A stretch of DNA of 64,000 bases, from assembly GCA_015075185.1 (NCBI GenBank), contig JABTUW010000001.1:992001-1056000 (forward strand). The letters are read 5' to 3'. Below, piece after piece: positions 33,452-42,643 of this stretch (positions are counted from its first letter, which is position 1; each line of letters begins with the position of its first letter). The notes beneath the pieces were generated by a model. The model saw only the letters and a program-made list of their open reading frames with translations. It ran no database searches and was not told where the DNA came from. This DNA comes from Anaerolineales bacterium. GTDB taxonomy: Bacteria; Chloroflexota; Anaerolineae; 4572-78; J111. Made by a program: the position numbers and the translations under genes.

Positions 33452-35533
33452 ATGACCTCTAACAGCAACAACCCCTACGTCGGGCCGCGCACCTTCACCC
33501 GGCAGGAGAGCGACCGGTTTTTTGGCCGGGAGCGGGAAGCCAGAGAGCTGTTTTCGCTGGTTGTCTCGGAGCGGCTGGTGCTTTTTTATGCCCAATCCGG
33601 CGCGGGCAAAAGCTCGCTGCTAAACACCCGCCTGATCCCACAGTTGCAAGCCGCAGGATTTGCCGTACTACCGACCGGCCGCGTCAGCGGCGAATTGCCC
33701 CAGAGCGTAGCTGAGGTTGGCAACATTTTTGCCTTTAACCTGATGCTCAGCCTCGACCAAAGCAGCAGCGACCCTCAACAATTCGCGGATTTGCCTCTAA
33801 CCAACTTTTTGGCCGGCCTGGTCAGCGATGACGGCGAGCATTATCGGTATGAGTCCGAGGCTGAGGGTTATGTCTCGGTTCCGCATGTCTTGATAATTGA
33901 TCAGTTTGAGGAAATTATCACGACTCATCCCCGGCATTGGCCGCAGCGAGAGGATTTCTTTCGCCAGCTCGACCGGGCGATGGCCGACGATCCCCTGTTA
34001 TGGGTCGTGCTCACTTTCCGTGAGGATTACCTGGCCGCACTTGAGCCTTATGCGCCACTGCTGGCCGGCAATATGCGCGCCCGCTTCTACATGCAGCGCA
34101 TGGAGCGAGACGCAGCCCTGGAAGCGGTCAAAAAGCCCGCGCAGCAGGGAGGGCGTTCCTTTGCGCCCGGTGTAGCCGAAAGCTTGGTAGACAACCTGCG
34201 CCAGATTCGGGTTGAGGGTCAGGCCCAGATTCAACTGGGCCAGTTTATCGAGCCGGTGCAACTACAAGTTGTCTGCTTCCAATTGTGGGAAAATCTCAAG
34301 GCGCGCCCCACGGGCGAAATTACTCAGGCTGATTTGCAGGAACTCGGCAACGTTGACCGCGCCCTGGCCGATTTTTACGAGCAGGCGCTGACCAAAGCCG
34401 TTGCTGCTACCGGGCAGTCGGAGCTGGAGTTGCGGGATTGGTTTGAGCGCAAGCTCATCACAGAGGCTGGGACTCGCGGCAGCGTTTACCGGGGTAAGGA
34501 CTCGACCGGCGGTATCTCGACCCGGACCACTGATTTTCTGGTTAATCAATTTGTCCTCCGGACCGAGAGCCGAGCGGGGGGCATCTGGTACGAATTGGTC
34601 CACGATCGCTTTATCGAGCCGATTTTGCAGGCGAATAAGGCGTGGCGCGGCCAGCAGCCGCTGCTGGTGCAAATGGCCGAAGCCTGGGTAAACTCAGGCG
34701 AAAGCATGTCGCAACTGCTGGAAGGCCAGCAGTTGCAGGAGGCGTTGCGGACCAGTCGGCCGGACATTCAACGGTTGGGATTTGTTAAAAAATTTATAGA
34801 AGCCAGCCAGACGGCCCAGCAAGCCAAAGAAGCGGCTCAGCAGGCCGAAAAATTGCAGCAGGCTCAAACCCTGGCCGAGGCCGCTCATCGGCGCGCTGAA
34901 GCCGAGGCTAAAGCAGCCCGGCGGCTGCGTTGGATCATCGCGGCTCTGGCGGTTACGCTGGCAGTTTTGCTTGGCCTGGCGGGAGTGGCGGTTTATGCCT
35001 TTATCCAGCGCCAGGAAGTGATCATTAGCCACGAGGCTATTACGACCCTGCTCTCCCTGGATGGGCGGCTTTACATCTCTGTGGCTCCCGATGACCGCAC
35101 TGTGAGGCTGGTGGATACGGCGAACCAAGAGGTGCTTCTTACCTTAACCGGCCATACCGCCGAAATTAGTAAAATCACCCTGAACCCGAATGCTAACTAT
35201 TTGGCCACGGCCGATCACGGGGGCACAACCATCATTTGGGACTTGAACACAGGCCAGGCGGTCGCCAGATTAACCGGCCACAGCGACACTATTCGCTACA
35301 TGGTTTTTTCGCACGACGGCCGCTGGGTAGCCACCGGAGGAGATGATGGCACAACCCGCCTGTGGGAGACTTCCACCTGGCAGCAAACCCACGTCTTCAA
35401 CAGCGATGGGGCACCTATCATCAGCGTCGCCTTTTGGCCCGACGATTCCTTCCTGGTGACAGCCACAACGGATAAAAAATACACCATTTGGAATCCGCGA
35501 ACCGGCGAGAAAGTTTTAGATGGAAGCCAGTAA
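33452..35533 (+). CDS. nSTAND1 NTPase with WD40-like C-terminus
   Basis: 693 residues from the ATG at 33452 (GGGGG upstream). 'NPYVGPRTF...FFGREREARELF' heads an nSTAND1 P-loop module: Walker A 'QSGAGKS' (48-54), Walker B 'VLIIDQFEEII' (about 148-158) and 'VVLTFREDYLAALEPYAPLL' (about 191-210). A helical region runs to about 460. An Ala/Gln/Glu coiled coil is followed by one membrane helix (about 498-520) and about four WD40-like blades ('LTGHTAEISKITLNPN', 'LTGHSDTIRYMVFSHDGRWV'). A complete propeller needs more blades. STAND NTPases act as ligand-triggered switches, here possibly driving or sensing through the SIR2-like protein. Its 3' end overlaps the next gene by 14 bases. Confidence 0.85.
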   Translation: MTSNSNNPYVGPRTFTRQESDRFFGREREARELFSLVVSERLVLFYAQSGAGKSSLLNTRLIPQLQAAGFAVLPTGRVSGELPQSVAEVGNIFAFNLMLSLDQSSSDPQQFADLPLTNFLAGLVSDDGEHYRYESEAEGYVSVPHVLIIDQFEEIITTHPRHWPQREDFFRQLDRAMADDPLLWVVLTFREDYLAALEPYAPLLAGNMRARFYMQRMERDAALEAVKKPAQQGGRSFAPGVAESLVDNLRQIRVEGQAQIQLGQFIEPVQLQVVCFQLWENLKARPTGEITQADLQELGNVDRALADFYEQALTKAVAATGQSELELRDWFERKLITEAGTRGSVYRGKDSTGGISTRTTDFLVNQFVLRTESRAGGIWYELVHDRFIEPILQANKAWRGQQPLLVQMAEAWVNSGESMSQLLEGQQLQEALRTSRPDIQRLGFVKKFIEASQTAQQAKEAAQQAEKLQQAQTLAEAAHRRAEAEAKAARRLRWIIAALAVTLAVLLGLAGVAVYAFIQRQEVIISHEAITTLLSLDGRLYISVAPDDRTVRLVDTANQEVLLTLTGHTAEISKITLNPNANYLATADHGGTTIIWDLNTGQAVARLTGHSDTIRYMVFSHDGRWVATGGDDGTTRLWETSTWQQTHVFNSDGAPIISVAFWPDDSFLVTATTDKKYTIWNPRTGEKVLDGSQ

Positions 35534-38168
35534 GACTCATCCTTACGATAACCCCTATGTCGGCCCGCGTACTTTCACCCGGCAGGAAGGCGACCGCTTT
35601 TTTGGCCGGGAGCGAGAAGCCCGCGACCTCTTCTCCTTGGTCGTTTCGGAGCGGCTGGTCCTTTTTTATGCCCAATCCGGGGCTGGTAAAAGTTCCCTGA
35701 TTAATACAAGGCTGATTGCACAGTTGCAGGCGGCCGGTTTTGCCGTTTTGCCCGTGTGTCGAGTTAGCGGCGAGCTGCCGCCGGGGGTTGCCGACGTTGA
35801 CAACGTTTTTACCTTTAATTTGATGCTCAACCTGGACGAAAGCGAGAGCGATCCGCGCCGTTTCACCCATATCCCCTTAACCGATTTTCTCGCCGGGCTG
35901 ACCAGCGACGACGGCCAGCATTACTACTTTTTCGAGGCTGAAGCAGATTTAAAGGAGGCTAACGCTCAGGTTGAGGCCCTTCAATCCGTTCAAGACGGGG
36001 CTGAGGATGCGGTCTACGCCGAAGTTCCCTCTGTTTTAATTATTGACCAGTTTGAGGAAATTATCACCGCGCACTCAGCCCGCTGGCAGGAACGAGAGGT
36101 TTTTTTTCGGCAACTGAATGAAGCCATGGCCGCCAATCCTCTGCTATGGGTCGTGCTGACCTTGCGGGAGGATTTTGTAGCCGCTCTTGATCCCTATGCT
36201 CCGCTCCTCAGCAACAAACTTCGCGCTCGTTTTTACATGCAGCGCATGGGGTATGAAGCCGCCCTGGAAGCCGTTGAAAAGCCCGCCGAATTTGGCGGGC
36301 GTCCTTTTGCTCCTGGCGTGGCTGAGAGTTTGGTAGACAACCTGCGGCAAGTGCGGGTTGAAGGTCAGGCCGGCACCCAGCCCGGCCAATTTGTCGAGCC
36401 GGTCCAATTGCAGGTTGTTTGTTATCAACTGTGGGAGAAGTTGAAAGAGCGGCCGGCCGGCCAGATTAGCAGCGCAGACCTCCAGGAACTCGGCAACGTG
36501 GATACCGCCCTGGCCGAATTTTACGAGCAGGCGCTCCAGAAGACAATGGCCCAGACCGGGATTTCTGAGATGGAGCTGCGCAACTGGTTTAGTCAACATT
36601 TAATCACCGAAGCCGGAACGCGCGGCACAGTTTACCAGGGAACTCATGATACGGCGGGTTTGCCAAACCAGGCCGTCAAATTGCTGGCCGACCAATTTTT
36701 GCTGCGGGCCGAAATCAGGTCAGGTGGAACCTGGTATGAGTTGGTACATGACCGTTTTGTTGAGCCAATTTTGCAGGCGAATCAAGCCTGGCGCTTGAAG
36801 CAGCCCCTCATCCAGATGGCTCAGGCGTGGGCCGATGCCGGTCAGGCCGAGTCTCTTCTGCTGGATGGACAACAACTCAACGACGCTCTGGCTTCTAACT
36901 GGCAGGGCTTGGGGCCTTTGGTCACTCAGTTTTTGGAAGCCGGTCAAGTGGCTTACCGGGCCAGGGAAGAAATTCGTCGAGCCGAAAAAGAAACACAGCG
37001 GCAACGGGAGTTAGAAGCCGCCCGCCGCCTGGCCGAAGAAGCCGAAGCCCGCCGCCTGGCCGAAGAACTCCGCCGCCAGGAGATAGAAGCCCGGGCGCGT
37101 GAACAGGCTGAGGCCGCTGCCAAACTCCGCCAGCGAGCGGTATTGTTGGGTGTTGTCGGCGCTATTGCCATTCTCCTGGCAATTATTGCCGGTATATTTG
37201 GGGTAAACTCGCAGCGGAGTGCCAGCTTGGCTGGAACTCAGGCCGCTGAAGCTCGCGCGGCGCAACAAACGGCTGAAGCCGAGCGCGGAATTGCCCAGGG
37301 TAATCTGGAGTATGCCCGGCAGCTTGAGCAGCAAGCCACTCAAGCCGCTGAATTGGGCGCAACCCAGACCGCTTTGGCCGCTACGGCTGATATAGTGCAA
37401 GCTGCCCTGGCTGGGCCAACCTCCTTGCCCGAAGTTAATGGCGAGACATTAGATGTAACCTCAATCCCCTCGCCCACAGTTACCGCTACGCCTGTCGCTC
37501 CCCCTCTAACCTCAGCAACCCCACCTGGTGTGACCACTCCCGATCCCACCACGTCCCTCCTTCCAACCACTTCAGCAACATTGACTGCCGCCGCCAGCCC
37601 TACTCAACTGCTGGAACAAAGGGTTACGGTGCAGGCGCTGCAAACCCAGGCGGCGCAAGTGGAAGTCGCCCAGACGGTTGTCGCTCAGGTTGCGGCCTGT
37701 CCAGTTGATACCCAGGGCGAATTTGTCGATCTCTGGCGCAAGTATCAAGAGCAGTTGGGCTGTCCCCGGCAGGCCAGCCCGGTCGGAGGTTTTTTTGCTG
37801 AACAGCCCTTTGAGCATGGATTTATGGTTTGGTCACAACTACTCGATTTGTACGTGGTGCTTGTTGGTGACGCCGGGAGCGGCTCGATGTGGATTATTCG
37901 GCAAAGTGAGGTCACTTGGCCGGTGAACATGTCAGGGGGTAGTTGTGAGGCCGACCCACCCTCTGGCCTGTTTCAGCCGGTGCGAGGCTTTGGGGGCATT
38001 TGGTGCGCCAAGCCCGATATTCGTAACGCTATTGGCTTTGGAACCCAGCCGGAACATGGGGTAAGCAGTGACCTGTTTCAGGGATTTGAGCGAGGTGCAA
38101 TTCTGCGGGCTGGCGATAACTCGACCTTTGTGCTTTTTGGGGATGATCAAACTTACAGGCGCGAATAA
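35520..38168 (+). CDS. nSTAND1 NTPase with membrane helix and C-terminal repeat domain
   Basis: 882 residues, a paralogue of the preceding gene over the first ~480. Walker A 'QSGAGKS' and Walker B 'VLIIDQFEEII' are kept, and a charged insert is found near residues 140-165. After the STAND module come a basic/acidic coiled coil with an internal duplication ('RRLAEEAEARRLAEELRRQE'), one membrane helix (about 540-560), an Ala/Gln-rich coil, a long Thr/Pro/Ser stalk (about 640-695) and a C-terminal domain. The latter has two similar units around 'FAEQPFEHGFMVW' and 'FQGFERGAILR', with 'PPSGLFQPVRGFGGIW' between them. The topology puts the NTPase in the cytoplasm and this domain outside. It starts within the upstream gene, so it is translationally coupled. 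Confidence 0.85.
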   Translation: MEASKTHPYDNPYVGPRTFTRQEGDRFFGREREARDLFSLVVSERLVLFYAQSGAGKSSLINTRLIAQLQAAGFAVLPVCRVSGELPPGVADVDNVFTFNLMLNLDESESDPRRFTHIPLTDFLAGLTSDDGQHYYFFEAEADLKEANAQVEALQSVQDGAEDAVYAEVPSVLIIDQFEEIITAHSARWQEREVFFRQLNEAMAANPLLWVVLTLREDFVAALDPYAPLLSNKLRARFYMQRMGYEAALEAVEKPAEFGGRPFAPGVAESLVDNLRQVRVEGQAGTQPGQFVEPVQLQVVCYQLWEKLKERPAGQISSADLQELGNVDTALAEFYEQALQKTMAQTGISEMELRNWFSQHLITEAGTRGTVYQGTHDTAGLPNQAVKLLADQFLLRAEIRSGGTWYELVHDRFVEPILQANQAWRLKQPLIQMAQAWADAGQAESLLLDGQQLNDALASNWQGLGPLVTQFLEAGQVAYRAREEIRRAEKETQRQRELEAARRLAEEAEARRLAEELRRQEIEARAREQAEAAAKLRQRAVLLGVVGAIAILLAIIAGIFGVNSQRSASLAGTQAAEARAAQQTAEAERGIAQGNLEYARQLEQQATQAAELGATQTALAATADIVQAALAGPTSLPEVNGETLDVTSIPSPTVTATPVAPPLTSATPPGVTTPDPTTSLLPTTSATLTAAASPTQLLEQRVTVQALQTQAAQVEVAQTVVAQVAACPVDTQGEFVDLWRKYQEQLGCPRQASPVGGFFAEQPFEHGFMVWSQLLDLYVVLVGDAGSGSMWIIRQSEVTWPVNMSGGSCEADPPSGLFQPVRGFGGIWCAKPDIRNAIGFGTQPEHGVSSDLFQGFERGAILRAGDNSTFVLFGDDQTYRRE

Positions 38169-38213
38169 TCAGACCCATAAGGATACGAGGCTCAAGCCAT
38201 TGAATAATTTCCG

Positions 38214-38810
38214 CTAACCCAAATCCGGCTGCACCATCTTGATTCGGGCCGCCTTGGCCTGCCGGACAATGTCGGCGATCTGGGCCAGGTGACTGTCGTC
38301 GTGGGAGAGACCGCGCACAAAGCGGGTCATGGCATTAGTTGGGCCAGATCCGGGCGCAACCTCATAGCTGTTATCCAGGTCCGGCGGGTCGGGCCACATG
38401 GCCAGACTGGCCAAACGCATGCGCCGGCTTTCTTCCAACCGCTGCCGGCATTGAGCAATGGTCGTGACAGTCTGCCAGGGGACTTCGGTGCGAGAGCGGC
38501 CGTGAAACGCAACTCCCCGGGCCAATTCTGCGGCCAAAAAGGCGGACTCCTCGGACGAGGCGGTCGTGTGGACGATCACATGGCCGAGAGTCCAGGATAA
38601 ATTAACTTCGTCGGGATTGACGGCGTAGGTATCGTTGGCCTGCGGATCCGTGGGGACAAAGGCCACGTCGGCATCGATACACCCAGCAATCAACCCCAAC
38701 ATGGTATCAATCATCTCGTTGGTGAGACGGGCCAGGTCAGCCGGAGTCAGGTTAGCGGCCAATTGGCTGATTTTTATCTCTTTGTTCCGCACAGGAGTGA
38801 AGTCGAGCAT
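38214..38810 (-). CDS. DinB-like protein
   Basis: About 198 residues from the ATG at 38810; GTG at 38852 and ATG at 38837 are in-frame alternatives, and GAGAGG upstream of 38810 decided the choice. '[22 protein letters not shown]' without its last residues holds the first conserved His region of the DinB fold. '[20 protein letters not shown]' near the C-terminus supplies the second. The order and length fit the DinB_2 subgroup of putative metal-dependent hydrolases or transferases. It is convergent with the nSTAND1 operon, and no functional link is evident. Confidence 0.7.
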   Translation of the reverse strand: MLDFTPVRNKEIKISQLAANLTPADLARLTNEMIDTMLGLIAGCIDADVAFVPTDPQANDTYAVNPDEVNLSWTLGHVIVHTTASSEESAFLAAELARGVAFHGRSRTEVPWQTVTTIAQCRQRLEESRRMRLASLAMWPDPPDLDNSYEVAPGSGPTNAMTRFVRGLSHDDSHLAQIADIVRQAKAARIKMVQPDLG

Positions 38811-38901
38811 CCTGAAATAATTCCTCTCAGAGTTCATTTTTGTTGATGCCACTAGCGGGCGAAATTTTCCCGGTGGTCAGCCCTCCACCGTCAGCGGTCG
38901 C

Positions 38902-39447
38902 TTAATCAACCGTATCGTAATCCACAAAATCTTTGCCTTTTTCCGTAGCTAAAATGTCCAGGGCGGCCACTGCACCCGTACCGACGGAAATAACGGCCTG
39001 GCTGCGGGTCAACCGGGTGCTGCGCCCGACCACGTACAGTTTGTCAACCGCGCTGCGATAATTGTGATCAACTTCGACGCCGCTGCTGGTGATCGTCAGG
39101 CCCATACTCTGAGCCAGTTTAATGGACTTACCCTCGGCAATGATCAGGTACTTACTCTCGTAACGCTCGCCGCTCTCGGTAGACACGGCAAAACCGGCGG
39201 CAGTTTTCTCAATACTGGTGACCTGCTGATCCTGAATTTTGGCCCCAAACTTCTGTACTTGAGCGTGGGCAACTTTTTGAAAGTCGCTGCCGGTAATCTC
39301 AGGAATGCCCAGGTAGTTGTACAGCTTGGCCGAATGCATGGCCGTTTTGTTTACTCCAAAAACAGTTACATCTTGCCCATTCTTGGCCAAAAACAAGGCT
39401 GCACTCAATCCCGCCGGACCATCGCCGACAATAATAACGTCGCTCAT
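38902..39447 (-). CDS. Minimal FAD-dependent oxidoreductase (thioredoxin-reductase-like)
   Basis: 181 residues from the ATG at 39447, fixed by AAGGAGA 9 bases upstream. 'VIIVGDGPAGLSAALFLAKNG' minus its ends is the FAD-binding GxGxxG helix at residues 4-22. 'KYLIIAEGKS' (about 112) and 'KLYVVGRSTRLTRSQAVISV' (about 143-162) are the second FAD contacts seen in thioredoxin reductase-type proteins. The NADPH domain and the CxxC pair of thioredoxin reductase (about 310 aa) are missing, so this is a single-domain flavoprotein. The divergent TetR gene probably controls it. Confidence 0.75.
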   Translation of the reverse strand: MSDVIIVGDGPAGLSAALFLAKNGQDVTVFGVNKTAMHSAKLYNYLGIPEITGSDFQKVAHAQVQKFGAKIQDQQVTSIEKTAAGFAVSTESGERYESKYLIIAEGKSIKLAQSMGLTITSSGVEVDHNYRSAVDKLYVVGRSTRLTRSQAVISVGTGAVAALDILATEKGKDFVDYDTVD

Positions 39448-39511
39448 CTTGAATTTCTCCTTAGGTTCTGATTCCCATTGACGGAATTGTTTATCTCGTT
39501 TATAATAAAGC

Positions 39512-39523
39512 GGACTACAGTCC
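39512..39523. promoter_or_regulatory. Palindromic operator between FAD protein and TetR genes
   Basis: GGACT-AC-AGTCC is a perfect 12-bp dyad in the 127-base divergent spacer. On the minus strand it sits between a TTGGAC-like -35 and TATAAA. Position and form fit a TetR-family operator. Confidence 0.5.
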
Positions 39524-39574
39524 AATTTTCCAGTGGCAATTATAACGGCTTATATGTACCTGTCAAGAGTCAGA

Positions 39575-40243
39575 ATGAACTTCGATAAAACTGATACAAT
39601 TCCTTTAATTCCTACTGAAAGCGCTCAGCTCCCCAAACGAGCCAAGCGAGCCGATGCTATTGCCAACCGCGAGCTTATCCTGGCCACGGCCCAGCGTTTG
39701 TTTGCCGAGCGGGGAATTGCTAATATCTGCATGGCGGCCATCGCCGAAACTGCCGGGGTGGGCAAAGGCACGCTGTACCGGGGTTTTGCCAATAAAGGCG
39801 AGTTATGCCTGGCGCTGCTCGACGAAGATATGCGCGCCTTTCAGAATCAGACACTGCACACGCTGCGAGAGAATTACCATCAACCAGCGCTGAGCCGACT
39901 CGACGCATTTTTAAATAGTCTGGTCTATTTTGTCGAGCGGCAGGCCCCTTTGTTGCGTGAAGCAGAAGTGCATGGGGTTCTGCAGAGTGAGATGGTAGCC
40001 GGTAATGCCTCACCCCATCACTGGCTGCCCTGGCTGCACCAAACCATCGGGATTTTGTTGCAACAAGCGCAGCAAAATGGGGAGACCCATGACCTGGATA
40101 TTCCTTATCTGGTTGATGCTATTTTAGCCCCTCTCAGCGCCGACCTGTTCCTTTACCAGCGGGAAACCCTGGGGTTTGATTTACAGCGAATGAGCCAGGG
40201 ACTGCGGCAGTTGGTACTGGAAGGATGTCGAAAACGCGAATAG
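39575..40243 (+). CDS. TetR-family transcriptional regulator
   Basis: About 222 residues from the ATG at 39575; GTG at 39533 and ATG at 39554 are in-frame alternatives. The DNA-binding domain is clear: 'RELILATAQRLFAERGIANI' and then 'MAAIAETAGVGKGTLYRGFANKGEL' (split here) form the TetR helix-turn-helix, about residues 28-75. The C-terminal ligand-binding half is all-helical ('LPWLHQTIGILLQQAQQNGE'). It is divergent from the FAD oxidoreductase with a dyad (39512-39523) between them, so auto-regulation and control of that gene are likely. The ligand is unknown. A terminator follows. Confidence 0.88.
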   Translation: MNFDKTDTIPLIPTESAQLPKRAKRADAIANRELILATAQRLFAERGIANICMAAIAETAGVGKGTLYRGFANKGELCLALLDEDMRAFQNQTLHTLRENYHQPALSRLDAFLNSLVYFVERQAPLLREAEVHGVLQSEMVAGNASPHHWLPWLHQTIGILLQQAQQNGETHDLDIPYLVDAILAPLSADLFLYQRETLGFDLQRMSQGLRQLVLEGCRKRE

Positions 40244-40270
40244 AGCAGACAACCCAGGGCATCCAGTGAT

Positions 40271-40308
40271 AAAAAATCCACCAGAGCTTGTTTTAGGTGG
40301 ATTTTTTT
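40271..40308 (+). terminator. Rho-independent terminator after the TetR gene
   Basis: AAAAAATCCACC (40271-40282) pairs perfectly with GGTGGATTTTTT (40296-40307). The T-run ends the hairpin on the plus strand and the A-run serves the opposite direction. Confidence 0.8.
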
Positions 40309-40436
40309 ATTTATGAACTACCGGTTAAAATAATTGAGGATGGCAGGATGTTCTTGTGAGCCGGGTTCCACGTCAAATTGACTTTCTTCATCAAGAATAG
40401 AAATCCAACAAGCAGGACTTCTTTTGGGAGAGCCTT

Positions 40437-42623
40437 ATGGCAAACAGCTCAAAAAAACAGAAACCCCTCACGTTGCGCGTTGCTCCTCTTAGAATTACCC
40501 TCATTTATTTACTGGTCGGCGGGCTGTGGATTATATTTTCCGATCGCCTTGTAGCCGCCATCGTCACTGATCCCATTGCTCTGACCCAATTGCAGACATA
40601 CAAGGGCTGGTTCTATATTGTTGCTACGGCCTTGCTCCTCTACCTGCTCATAAGGCACAGTCTGGCAGTGCTCTCCAATTCCGAGGCGGAGCTGCGGGCC
40701 ATTTCCGCCGAGTTGCAGGCAGCCTTGCAGCGGCTGACCTTCCACGTGGAGAACTCCCCGTTGGGGGTGATAGAGTGGGACAATCATTTTCGGGTCCAGC
40801 GCTGGTCGCGCCAATCCGAGCAGCTTTTTGGCTGGAAAGCTGAGGAAGTATTAGGCAAGCACCCGAATGAGATAGGCTTTATCTACGCTGAGGATGCCGA
40901 GGCGGTCAATAGGGTTATTGTGGCTTTGCTTGAGGGCAACCGCTCGCGCAGTGTAAATCGAAATCGGAATTACACTAAAAGTGGCGCCGTGATTGATTGT
41001 GAATGGTACGAGTCGGCGTTTTTTGATGAGACAGGCCGCCTCATCTCAATCCTGTCTCTAGTTCAGGATGTGACAGCCCGTGAACAGGCAAAACAAGCCC
41101 TGCAGGAGAGCGAAGAGCGTTTTCGGGCGACATTTGAACAGGCGGCTGTCGGCCTGGCTCACCTGGGGCTGGATAACCGCTGGCTGTGGGTCAACCAAAA
41201 GTTTTGTGATATTATCGGCTATAGCTTTGAGGAGTTGGGCCAACTTAGCCTGCCCCAGCTTATCTACCCGGATGATCTCGATATTAATCGTGAACAGGCC
41301 CGGCGTTTGGTAGCAGGTGAGATTCAAACTTATTCCCTGGAGCAGCGCTATATCCGCAAAGACTCCTCCCCTGTTTGGGTCAATGTGACCGTTTCTCTGT
41401 TGCGCGATGCTTCCGGGCAGCCGAAGTATTTTATTGGTGTGGTTCAGGATATTACCGAGCGCAAGCAATTAGAGGAGCAGTATCGCCATGCCCAAAAAAT
41501 GGAAGCTGTGGGTCGCCTGGCCGGCGGCGTGGCTCACGATTTCAATAACCTGCTGACAGTCATTAATGGCTACAGCGAGTTGGCTTTGCACGGCCTGACC
41601 GAGCTTGATCCACTGCAAAAATCCATCCGAGAAATTCGCAAAGCCGGCGAACGGGCGGCCCGATTGACCCATCAACTCCTCGCCTTCAGCCGCCAGCAGG
41701 TTCTCCAGCCCGAAATCCTGGATTTGAACGAGGTCATTACCGATATCAGCAGGATGCTCACCCGGTTAATTGGTGAAGATATTGAGCTGGTGATTATTAC
41801 CAAAGCCGGTCTGGGCCGGATCAAGGCTGATCCCGGCCAAATGGAGCAGGTCATTATGAATTTGGCCATTAACGCGCGTGATGCCATGCCCCACGGCGGC
41901 AAACTGACCATTGACCTGGCTAACGTCGAGTTAGATGAGGACTTTGCCCGCCGGCACCTCCGGGTAGCGCCCGGTTCATACGTGCGCCTGGCCATCAGCG
42001 ATACCGGGGTGGGTATGGATAAAGAAACCCTTAACCGCATTTTTGAACCCTTCTTTACGACCAAAGAGCAGGGCAAGGGCACAGGGCTGGGACTGGCCAC
42101 CGTTTATGGAATTGTCAACCAGAGCGGCGGCTCGATCCTGGTCTATAGTGAGCCGGGTTGGGGAACCACATTTAAAATCTACCTGCCCCAAATCAAGGAG
42201 GTGAGCAAATCGTCTCCGGTAAGTCTGCCCCAGGAGCATCCATCTCAGCGGGGGGGAACGATTTTATTGGTCGAAGATGAGCCGGGTGTGCGTAACCTGG
42301 TGCGTGACACCCTGAAAGAGGATGGCTATACCGTCCTGGATGCAAGTAACAGCGCCGAAGCCCTGCTGCTGAGCGAGCAGCATCCTGACCCGATCCACCT
42401 TCTCTTGACGGATGTCGTTATGCCCGGCCTGAGCGGCCGCCAGTTGGCTGAACATCTGCTACTGCAGCGGCCGAAATTAAGAATCCTTTATATGTCGGGC
42501 TACACCGACGATGCGATTGTGCATCACGGGGTGTTAGAGCCGGGAGTCGCCTTTCTGCACAAGCCCTTTACCCTGCAAATACTTACCCGTAAGGTGCGCG
42601 AAGTGCTGGATGGGATCACTTAA
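40437..42623 (+). CDS. Membrane hybrid histidine kinase (PAS-PAS-HK-REC)
   Basis: 728 residues. Two membrane helices (about 20-45 and 62-82) bracket a short outer loop. A coiled linker leads to two PAS/PAC domains (about 100-220 and 225-345; 'FRVQRWSRQSEQLFGWKAEE', 'YIRKDSSPVWVNVTVSLLRD'). HisKA has 'GGVAHDFNNLLTVINGYSEL' with His about 368, HATPase has 'MNLAINARDAMPHGGKL' and 'GKGTGLGLATVYGIV', and the C-terminal receiver has 'ILLVEDEPG' and phospho-acceptor Asp about 658 in 'LLLTDVVMPGLSG'. No separate regulator gene is adjacent, so output probably passes by phosphotransfer elsewhere. The signal is unknown. Confidence 0.93.
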   Translation: MANSSKKQKPLTLRVAPLRITLIYLLVGGLWIIFSDRLVAAIVTDPIALTQLQTYKGWFYIVATALLLYLLIRHSLAVLSNSEAELRAISAELQAALQRLTFHVENSPLGVIEWDNHFRVQRWSRQSEQLFGWKAEEVLGKHPNEIGFIYAEDAEAVNRVIVALLEGNRSRSVNRNRNYTKSGAVIDCEWYESAFFDETGRLISILSLVQDVTAREQAKQALQESEERFRATFEQAAVGLAHLGLDNRWLWVNQKFCDIIGYSFEELGQLSLPQLIYPDDLDINREQARRLVAGEIQTYSLEQRYIRKDSSPVWVNVTVSLLRDASGQPKYFIGVVQDITERKQLEEQYRHAQKMEAVGRLAGGVAHDFNNLLTVINGYSELALHGLTELDPLQKSIREIRKAGERAARLTHQLLAFSRQQVLQPEILDLNEVITDISRMLTRLIGEDIELVIITKAGLGRIKADPGQMEQVIMNLAINARDAMPHGGKLTIDLANVELDEDFARRHLRVAPGSYVRLAISDTGVGMDKETLNRIFEPFFTTKEQGKGTGLGLATVYGIVNQSGGSILVYSEPGWGTTFKIYLPQIKEVSKSSPVSLPQEHPSQRGGTILLVEDEPGVRNLVRDTLKEDGYTVLDASNSAEALLLSEQHPDPIHLLLTDVVMPGLSGRQLAEHLLLQRPKLRILYMSGYTDDAIVHHGVLEPGVAFLHKPFTLQILTRKVREVLDGIT

Positions 42624-42643
42624 AAACCAATACCATCCTACTT

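Noticed and set aside
32372..38168. A named AVAST (Avs) or Thoeris system
   Set aside because: The SIR2-like protein lacks the typical active-site residues, and the NTPases are nSTAND1 with WD40 or stalked tails rather than Avs-type fusions. The block is therefore listed as an unassigned candidate.
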